DNA from: Ceraceosorus guamensis
Taxonomy: Eukaryota; Basidiomycota; Exobasidiomycetes; Ceraceosorales; Ceraceosoraceae
DNA: 41,588 bases
Direction of reading: 5' to 3'
Assembly: GCF_003144195.1 (NCBI RefSeq)
Contig: NW_020290118.1
Location: forward strand, 1-41,588
The translations under genes and the position numbers were made by a program. Within the stretch, counting starts at the first letter, position 1, and the number at the start of each line of letters is the position of its first letter. Under the pieces are notes generated by a model, which worked only from the letters and a program-made list of their open reading frames with translations, was not told where the DNA came from and did no database searches. This document shows positions 34,251-41,588 of this stretch, one piece after another.

Positions 34251-36733
34251 TCACGTCGAAGATGCCTGCAAGTGGATCCACAGCGCATCAAACTTGGCCT
34301 CTCTGAGCGCATTGGCCAACTCGGTGACCGCATCGCCCACCGTACGCGGCTCTTGATCCGTCGGTATAAAGGCCTCTTGCACGCCGCAGTACATGCTCAC
34401 GCCGAGCTCCCTTCTGATGAAGCGTCGAACCTGATCGGACCCGCGTCCAAGCTGCAACCCTGTGCGCGCAACAGTCTCTTTGCCCTCTTTGGCGCTAGCG
34501 ATCGCCTCTGCTCGGTGGTCGCTCCACGCCTCTTCCAGCAGCGAGGCTACACGATGCTGCATCTGGGAAAAGCCGTGCGTGCAGTTCGCTGATGCTGCTC
34601 CCTCTTTCGACTGCGTCGATGTCGCGGTCGCCGCTGCAGCCGCAAACGCCCTGCCCGCAGCGGCTGCCCTGCAAGTCGTGGTCAAGTGCCATGTGCGCAT
34701 CCACGTCGACAAGGCGGCCCATACGATCGAGTCCTGCGCGATGGCGGAAATGTCGTCGGTCAAAGGCATCAGCACCGCTTCAAGCTTGTCGCTGACCATG
34801 GCGAAGAAGGAGGTGGTGATGAGTCTAAGATCCAAGGCGTGCGCGGCCACAAAGAGCGCCGATGCGACCAGCGAAGTCAACACCTCGGCGCTGTCGAGCG
34901 CGAGTCGGGCGCCGAGCAAGGCCATGGAGTTGATGCTCTGATTGCCGCTCTCGGCATTCCTGCTAAAGTGATTCGCGCGCTGCGCCAAAAAGCAGAGCTC
35001 AGAGACGTAAGATGCGCACGCAATGTCCACGCCTCTTAGACCTCCATCCGTCTCCGAGTCGTGGAGCGCCAGACAGGCGGGCAACGCGTTGTTTGTGGTC
35101 GAGTTGATGACTTCGAACAATTGGTCGTGCAGCAAGCGACCCGTCATCGCTGCCACGTCCCTCATCTTTTCGCACGCAAAAGTCACGGCAAAGCCCTGAA
35201 AATTGCCTCCGTGCAGCACTGCGCCGTCGCTCTCTCGCACCAGCGGATTGTCCGTCGTGCTGTTGAGTTCGACGAGCAGACTTTGATGCGCAGCTTCCAG
35301 ATCCTCCCACGCTGGGCCTAGCACTTGTGGAGATGTGCGAATGTGGTATCGATCTTGAAGCAGATATTGACCTTGCTCCCCCATCACCTCGGCACACAGC
35401 ACGCTCGCTCCTCCTCCCCCTCCGCTCAGCGCTCTAATCTTTGCCACGGGGGCCTCGTCGTGGGCGCGAAGCAGCGTGCTGTCCTTGCTCAGCGCCCGGA
35501 GATTCCTCGCAACTTGCACCTGTCCAGGATGCGGTCTGGCCACGTCGTGGATAAAGGGATCGAGATGGCTGCTGGACGCCAGCATCGCTTCGCTCACGAG
35601 CGCCGTCACCACCTGAGATGCGTAGAACAGTCGGCGCATCTGCTGCATGGCGAGCGCAGCTACAGAAGCAGACACTGCCGTGCCGTTCCCTGTAGCGAGC
35701 AGTTCGCGCGGTGTAAAGTTGATTGGAGGGATGCGACACTCTTCCAAAGCCTGTCTTGCCGTCTTGATCGAGCTTTGAAAGGCAAGTGAGATGGTGCGGC
35801 GGTCAGACATCAGAGGAGGCGTGTGTTGCTTCGACTTTACGCACCCGTCCTTGGCTCGTACGCGCAGGTCAATGCGCCCGGTGGCTGCCCACGCAATGTA
35901 TGCCAGCGGTGAGAGGTCACCTGGCGAGATGAAAGGGTTGAGCGGGGGTGAGCAAGACGGCCTTTACCCGCGCGCGCGCGCGTGCGCGCGCTGTCCTGGC
36001 CCACTGCTCACCGCTGGCGGAGATGGAGCCTCGGATGGGGACAAGGGGTACAATGTCGTGCTCGAGAAGTGCAAGCAGGCCTCGCAGCACTTTGGATCTC
36101 ACGCCAGAGTGACCACGCAGAAACCCGTGAGCACGCAGAGCGATCGCTCCGCGCACCCACTCTTTGGGCATGCTCAGATCGAGGCGACTAGCGCTGCTGC
36201 TGCCGTCCGCGCCGTCCATCGCATCATCCGCGAGAAGGCCTGCCCTGCCCAGGTCTCCGTACAAGAGGCCCGCGAGCTGATTCTCTAGAGTCTGCATGCG
36301 TTCACCTTGCACCGTGCTGTATGCTGCAGCGAAGAAGAGTGCGCTCGAGCGACATCAGTCGAAGCGAGGATCTGCGCGACGACCGCAGAGCTTCGAGCAT
36401 CTGCTTCGAGTTCGCCCACTCGCCTGCTGCGCCGAATGGGACGTTGATGCCGTACATTGGCTTGTCAAAGGCTCCCTCTTTGCGGTGTCCGGTGACCAAC
36501 CGCTTTTCGCTGTCCAGCAAGCGATCCAGCGCAGCGGGCTCAACGGCTACGTCCGCTTCGCCGCTGTTTGCGCGGACAAGATGCGCGCATAGCGTCTTGG
36601 CGTCAGGAGGTGATGCGCTCAGTGTACTGTACCGCATCGACACTCACCGCGCAATAGCGGTCAAAGCAGCAATGTCGAGGTGCTGCCCGTCCAACACCAC
36701 CACTCGACGTCCCGTCGATGACATGTTTCCCAT
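34251..36733 (-). CDS. PAL: Phenylalanine ammonia-lyase (aromatic amino-acid lyase)
   Basis: Four-exon model complement(join(34251..35920, 36012..36323, 36424..36563, 36648..36733)), 735 residues, close to other fungal PALs (about 715-740). It deaminates phenylalanine to trans-cinnamate using a self-made MIO group. Seen: LDGQHLDIAALTAIAR start, Tyr lid YGINVPFG (Tyr66), RGHSGVR, MIO triad in SISASGDLSPL (Ala178-Gly180), TGNGTAVSAS (Asn258), QDRYHIRTSP (Tyr371, Arg374), STTDNPL, HGGNFQG and GNQSINSMALL. Intron 1 is 84 bases. Intron 2 (100 bases) is modelled as GC-AG with donor AG|GCGAGT; this choice restores FGAAAYSTVQGERMQTLENQ, which aligns well with fungal PAL. An alternative GT-AG join (intron 36245-36305) also keeps frame but fits the family worse. 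Intron 3 (91 bases) contains an alternating CG tract. The selectivity pair that is His-Gln in Rhodotorula PAL reads Asn90-Gln91 here. Confidence 0.9.
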
Positions 36734-37736
36734 ACCCTGTCAAAGATCTTGTACCGCTTGTTCTCATGCGCTGTGTCATCTGCTGGATGGTGGTAGTCGT
36801 GAGAGACGTTCAAGTAGTCCACATGCCATCGTGGTCAAGGGTGTTTGTGTGTACGCGTGCGTCTGGCACACGTGACAGCTTGCCAGGTCACTTTTGACTG
36901 CTCGGACATGTCACGAGCGCAACAACAGTCACCAGTCTTCAGCGAGTGGACGACCTCGCCCTTACACCGCGCGCACGACCTGCTTGGACAGCGTGCAGGG
37001 CCATGCAAGGTGAAACATCACAAACACCCGATCGTCACCTCGTGTGCACCGTCGCACACGTGTCCTTGCTTGCCTATCTGACTGTCTGCCTGTGCCTGCT
37101 TGCTTCTGCTCGAGGCTGCTTTACGAAAAGGGAGACGCAGCGCAAGCTTGCTCGCTCCTCTTCTTTAGAATCATATCAACACCAGGTTGCGCTCGGTCAA
37201 ATCGAGCGCTAGCATCCAAAGGTGATTAGCAGGTTCCTGCTGCATGCATGAATCACGAATAGGCCCTGCTGCATGCAGGTGAGTTTAAGCGGGCATGGAA
37301 ATTCGCACGCATGAAACGCCGAACGGGTGGGATGCTGTGTCAACGCGAAGAAGGACGTCGCCCTCGGCGCTTCGACACTCGTGACTCGTGCTCGCGTCGT
37401 GACGCACTTGGCGACGGCGATTCTGGTGGGATCGCTAGCGCGAGTCGCCCCGTCGCGTGCCCTACTGCACGCTTTTAGCGTGCAGCTGCAGCGAGCGAGC
37501 GTTCAGTAGTGGTAGTCGTGAGTATCATGTGCGAAATTCGTGTCTCACTCTTTGCAAGGCGTTGACGAGGTTCTGGATGCGTAATGGTGAGTCGGGAGTG
37601 TTTGTGGGGTACGTAGAGTCGGGCATACAGTACAAGGAGAGAGCAGAGCACGCGTTCACAATGACAGAATGAGCAGGGCGCAAGGATACAATTGCGAGTC
37701 TTTGGGTGTGAGTGCAGGGTTAGCAGAGCCGCGGCG
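36734..37736. other. Intergenic region between DMATS and PAL genes
   Basis: No gene seen. It includes an exact AATCACGAAT at 37251-37260 next to TGCATGCATG words, and a hairpin at 37465-37485 with an 8-base perfect stem (CTGCACGC/GCGTGCAG) and a 5-base loop. It should hold the PAL promoter and the prenyltransferase 3' UTR. Confidence 0.55.
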
Positions 37737-39401
37737 TCATCTCCGCGGTGCAACGTGCTGTTGTGCGAGAGGCCAGTTGGGAAAGGGTACCTGCCAAGAT
37801 TCGGACCGAGGGGTGAAAATTTGCGGGTTGATGTAGGAGCACACATCTATCCTTCCATCCTTCTTCTGACCCAGAGCGACGTAATTGTGAATGCCCTTGT
37901 TCTGCAAAGACCGTCGTGTGAGCGCTGCAATCTGAGCGGCGTACCGACCTCTCTCCACATCATCGCAGTGGATCAGCCGCTCGATTCCATCCGCAACTCT
38001 CTCGTCGCTGGCAGCGGCAAAACGTACAGGCAAGTAGACTTTGGAGGTGAGCGCCTCTGACTGACGGCGTGCGCCAAAGTCGACGTACAGCAGCGTGCCT
38101 CTTGTCAGATCGAGGGCTGATGTCGAATCAAATTCTGGGTGCGTGTCGCTGTCCCGATCAAACAGATGCTGCCATGCGCGGGATAGGACGTGCCGCCACA
38201 GCGTCGGAGAGCCAGCGTCGCTGCATCGTCCACCCGTGGTCAAATGCCGTACAATCTGACCAAAGTTGCTTGTCGGATACCTGAGGTAGACTTTGAGACG
38301 CGGGACCTGGCCAGCTCGCACCGCGATGGGATCAAGGCAGTCGACGCTCAAGATTACCAGTTCTGGGCGCTCCAAGCTGGTCAGTCCTGCGTCCAAATCG
38401 GAATTTGGCGCTCCCGTCATGTACGAGCGCAGTGTTTGCCAGGCCGGACAGGTGCGCAGCCCTGCAGCTTGCAGCGCAGCATCTGCGACGGTCAGGTTCG
38501 AGACGCCAAGCTCACTTGCTCGAGCATTTGGCATGGCGTACGCTTTGATCATGGCCGATCCGTCATGTCCGAGATCCCATCCGATGAAGAATTGACTCGC
38601 AATGGCGCTCTGCGGGCCGTTGTGATGTGCGACCTGGCCCAATGGCTTGGTCGCGATCGCCTCTTGCACTGAAGAGGTCGTCGCTTCGGCAACCATCTTT
38701 TTGAACAGAGTAAAGTCACCGAGACCAGCTCCTTCGAGCTTGTGTATCAGACGCCAAGTAGCTCGGTAGTTGAGCGTTCCGTTTCCAAACAAGAGCTCCT
38801 CCTCTTCATCCAGCGGCTCAATGGCGATGCGCACATTCGGTCTACCATTAACCCAGGTCAGTCCCAGCTCTACCGGTGTAGCATCGTCGCACATGAAGCT
38901 GTCGAAGCGAGGAATAGGGATGCCGCAGTGCAAATTTGCAGCTCGTGCATAGCTGCTGCTGTCGGCAAGAGGCTTGGGATCATCGGCACCATGCCGACGA
39001 GGTGCTGGGCCAAGGGCCGGTATGATGTACCTGCGCAAGAGTAGCTCGTGCCTTGCCCTCGCTTCCACGGAGTAGTCGGCATCATCCAGCATGCGCATCA
39101 CCTTGCTGCCAATTTGCTCCCACCAAAAGTCGAATGCTGAAGTGGAGCCGAGACGCTCGAGATGAGGCGGCGCTGGCGAGGCGGATTCATCTGGGTCGGC
39201 TGTGGTGCGAGGCAAAGGCATGGGTGGCAAACATTCGGGCACAGAGGCGCGAGAGCGAGGCAAACGAGGCCAAGTCTTTCTGCAAACGCGATCTTCAGCG
39301 TGCAGCACGAGCGGCGTGACGCTAGGTGGGCGCCTGCTAAGAGGGCGAGATGCCTGATGCTGCTGCTCTTGCAGACCAGTGGCTGGGCTTGTAGACGCCA
39401 T
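37737..39401 (-). CDS. Aromatic prenyltransferase, DMATS (ABBA) family
   Basis: Single-exon frame, 554 residues. The family transfers a prenyl group from an allyl diphosphate to an aromatic ring, without the DDxxD metal motif. Seen in order: FWW (92-94) and a helical segment to RYIIPALGP; acidic contact PVELGLTW (Glu178); diphosphate and strand residues VRIAIEP (Arg191), KAYAMP (286-291), RLKVYLRYP (368-376), KVYLPVR (454-460); and GIHNYVALG with a late Tyr (503-523). Alternating K-x-Y pairs in successive strands are the mark of the DMATS barrel. The N-terminal 85 residues are Arg/Pro-rich and longer than usual (typical members run about 420-470 residues), so the true start may be internal. 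It lies in the same orientation as PAL and the hydrolase. The substrate is unknown: Trp, Tyr or a cinnamate-derived ring are all possible. Confidence 0.86.
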   Translation of the reverse strand: MASTSPATGLQEQQHQASRPLSRRPPSVTPLVLHAEDRVCRKTWPRLPRSRASVPECLPPMPLPRTTADPDESASPAPPHLERLGSTSAFDFWWEQIGSKVMRMLDDADYSVEARARHELLLRRYIIPALGPAPRRHGADDPKPLADSSSYARAANLHCGIPIPRFDSFMCDDATPVELGLTWVNGRPNVRIAIEPLDEEEELLFGNGTLNYRATWRLIHKLEGAGLGDFTLFKKMVAEATTSSVQEAIATKPLGQVAHHNGPQSAIASQFFIGWDLGHDGSAMIKAYAMPNARASELGVSNLTVADAALQAAGLRTCPAWQTLRSYMTGAPNSDLDAGLTSLERPELVILSVDCLDPIAVRAGQVPRLKVYLRYPTSNFGQIVRHLTTGGRCSDAGSPTLWRHVLSRAWQHLFDRDSDTHPEFDSTSALDLTRGTLLYVDFGARRQSEALTSKVYLPVRFAAASDERVADGIERLIHCDDVERGRYAAQIAALTRRSLQNKGIHNYVALGQKKDGRIDVCSYINPQIFTPRSESWQVPFPNWPLAQQHVAPRR

Positions 39402-40643
39402 GGTCTTGGGAATTTGCGGTGCATGACGATGGTGATGGTAGGATGAGAAATCGTGTCACAATTTGAGTGAAGGGCTCTCACACCGATATGGCCGAGCGAC
39501 AATCACGAATGCCCTGCCTTGCGTTTCCGACTATGGCTACTTTACTTTCGTGAATGAGCTGCTCACGTATATACATACTACCGACCCATTGAATCAATGT
39601 GAGGCTGTGCCATCGTGTTGGGGCGCTTCACTTCACTTGCACTCGTGACTGAAGATATATTGATTACAGCTCGGTCGGGCTGAAGCTGATTCGGGCTGCA
39701 TGATCCGTCGACCGAGTCAGCGAGACAGCGGCGAGGAATTGCTGCTGCGGAACTCTACTCTTGGCGCCCATCAGTGCAATCGCCGAAATCGCGTGAGGGG
39801 CAAGCAGTGGTGCCATGCCGGATGCCCCGGGCGATGGCGATCCGGAATCGCCATCCAGGCTGTGGAGGAACACCGCGCGAACGGTGAGAGGCACCCTCCG
39901 GTATTCGCACTCGAGGTTGCGCTTCCTGTCGACAAAGTCCCCTGAGCGAGCCCACATCAGCGCTCAGGCCCCCTCACCAACGCACCAACTCGCGTCCCCC
40001 GAGCGAGTCCCTATCAGCGCTCAGGCAATTCCGCCCAACAAGTCTCGCGTCGCTAAGACTAGACCACGGCTCGAAGGCTACGAGACGCGTTGAGTCACGA
40101 TCGCTCGGTGAGAAGCATGCTGGGAAGAATGTCAGGGTTAGACGGGCAAGGATGCGAGAGCGCGCGCGCACAAGACGAGCAGCGTTGGATTGCAGGCAGG
40201 TACCGCGCTTGTCGAAGCCACGCGCGCATAACGCCGAGCGCATTGCATGCAGCAGCTGCGCGGTGTCTTGTGCAGCCATGCATGGTGATGCGTGGCCGAG
40301 TGCGCTTCGGCCACGCAGCAGAGAGACGAGCGGTGCAAATAAATTCAGGTTTCGCGATTCGCGATCAGCGCCGAGAGAGGGCGGGCGCATGCGCATGCGC
40401 ATGCGCGTCAACACAGAACGCCGGAGGGTGCAAGGCAAGGCGCGTGCGTGTCCGAGAAGAGTTGCCTGATGCGGGCGTAAGCCCCTTTTTGCCGCGTGGT
40501 GTGGTGCGCGCACACGCACGCGAATGAGCAATGATGCGCGACTCTGATAACAGCGCCGCTGCGCGACCTGCCTCCATTCCATTCCTTCGACCATCTTTGC
40601 TCACCTTGTCGACATCGGGCCTGCCGTCGCGCACAGAAAACAG
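39402..40643. other. Subtelomeric non-coding region
   Basis: No gene that I can support. Open frames of 80-210 codons on both strands overlap and lack motifs. It contains AATCACGAAT at 39501-39510, a direct repeat of about 26 bases at 39944-39969 and 40001-40025 (GAGCGAG...CATCAGCGCTCAGGC type, 57-base period), and an alternating GCATGC tract at about 40385-40407 with Z-DNA-like character. The start should include the promoter of the prenyltransferase gene. Confidence 0.5.
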
Positions 40644-41214
40644 TCAGTCAAGCTTGACATTCGAGTAGCAACTGCCCCGCCACAGCATCCCGCTCCCTCC
40701 CGCACCTGCAGCGAGATGGTCGGAGTAATTCTGCGTTGGGAGCAGTCCATTCTTTCGTTGATAGGCATCAGCGCTATACTCATAGCCGGACTTCCACTCG
40801 GCATCGTAGCTGCGATTCTCCTCGCCACCGCTCGCGTGACCCTCAGCCGCGATGACAGATGATTCGAAGCTGCTGCTACGAGGGCCGCTCGGCTGTTTAC
40901 AAGCGCGGGCTTGCATCGCAGATGACGCACCCAAGCCGCGTGCGGGCGTCGAGGGACCAGCACAACATGGCGATGCAATCTGTGCTCTGCCAAGTATCTG
41001 CTTCCAAAACAGTTTGAAGCGGCTTCAGCAAGGTATGCAATCGAGCTCGAGCAAAAAGCACAGGCTGAAGCAACATCAGATCGCTTACCTTGCTGGGTCC
41101 ACATTTGGTGCAGGCAGCAAAACACACGTTACAGGTCATGTCTGCCATTTGGAAGGTACTCGCACTATACCCAGAATATTGACATCGCGCGCAAAAAGAG
41201 AGGGTCAATTGCAT
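40644..41214 (-). CDS. Possible small two-exon Cys-containing protein of unknown function
   Basis: I do not recognise this gene. The model is complement(join(40644..40892, 41089..41214)). The first exon reads MQLTLSFCARCQ..., then MADMTCNVCFAACTKCGPSK, with paired CxxC motifs (CARC, CNVC, CTKC). It ends at a good AAG|GTAAGC donor. The second exon starts after AAACAG and ends GSCYSNVKLD. The intron would be 196 bases, long for this window, and other acceptors are possible. A second Met at 41148 could be the start. The CxxC spacing might bind zinc, but I cannot match a named finger. It lies about 280 bases from the terminal telomere. It may be a real small gene, the end of a decayed one, or chance. 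Confidence 0.25.
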
Positions 41215-41493
41215 GGAAGCACAATCGTCCCCAACAATTTATCCGCAGTGGCCAATGCTGATCAGAATTGGCAGATCTGTTGAGGGCAACACCCGCTCGG
41301 GTGCAAGGACAGTACCCTCATCCTCATCTGGGAGGGCAAGCACCTCCTCACACAAGCCTGTGCAATCTGCAAATCTGACCCATCTGACTAGCTGGAGTTG
41401 CAGCCTCGTCTTTGCCAGATGTATCGATCATTCTACAGATAGCTGTCACCCCCGTCTCCCTTCAAAATGTAGCAAAACAGACCGCTGCCCTAT

Positions 41494-41588
41494 GGGTTAG
41501 GGTTAGGGTTAGGGTTAGGGTTAGGGTTAGGGTTAGGGTTAGGGTTAGGGTTAGGGTTAGGGTTAGGGTTAGGGTTAGGGTTAGGGTT
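41494..41588 (+). repeat. Terminal telomere array (TTAGGG)n
   Basis: About 16 perfect TTAGGG units reaching the last base of the window, in the orientation of a right-hand chromosome end. The switch from unique sequence is abrupt at about 41494. Confidence 0.98.

Noticed and set aside
34272-36288. Plus-strand open frames across the PAL locus
   Set aside because: Shadows of the minus-strand PAL exons, which carry all recognisable motifs.
39664-40093. Possible transposon remnant with short direct repeats
   Set aside because: No transposase or reverse transcriptase motif, and no terminal repeats; only a 57-base-period direct repeat is visible.

Overview
The window is fungal nuclear DNA, most likely from a smut-type basidiomycete (Ustilaginomycotina). 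The evidence is the TTAGGG telomeres, many short introns (about 60-180 bases) with GT-AG borders, a ferrichrome-type NRPS with a three-adenylation SidC/Sid2-like layout, and Ser/Gln/Glu-rich low-complexity tracts. The genus cannot be told from the sequence alone.

The window is two pieces joined by a run of ten Ns (29810-29819). The left piece (1-29809) ends in a telomere-type TTAGGG tract that runs straight into the Ns. The right piece (29820-41588) begins inside a gene and ends in a second TTAGGG array in the same orientation. This looks like two different right-hand chromosome ends scaffolded together, so synteny across the gap should not be trusted.

Left piece: the 3' part of a cystathionine beta-synthase gene; a four-exon DNAJC11-type mitochondrial J-protein gene; a gene-poor 1.7 kb stretch; then a divergent pair made of an ABCC-type ABC transporter (minus strand) and a 4887-residue, five-exon NRPS (plus strand, A-T-C-A-T-C-A-T-C-T-C-T-C). 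Together the pair looks like a hydroxamate siderophore (ferrichrome family) locus. It ends only about 1.5 kb from the telomere tract, and the interval holds degenerate subtelomeric repeats.

Right piece: a compact subtelomeric group of four metabolic genes with no described match that I can name: a 5'-truncated adenylate-forming (AMP-binding) enzyme, a five-exon alpha/beta hydrolase, a four-exon phenylalanine ammonia-lyase (735 residues) and a single-exon aromatic prenyltransferase of the DMATS/ABBA fold. The last three are all on the minus strand. The gene set suggests a pathway that deaminates an aromatic amino acid to a cinnamate-type acid, activates it and prenylates an aromatic partner, with the hydrolase releasing or tailoring the product. 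This is the most promising undescribed system here. A small possible two-exon Cys-containing gene lies between the prenyltransferase and the terminal telomere.

Exon joins were worked out by eye from splice-site consensus and frame continuity. All multi-exon coding lengths given here are divisible by three.
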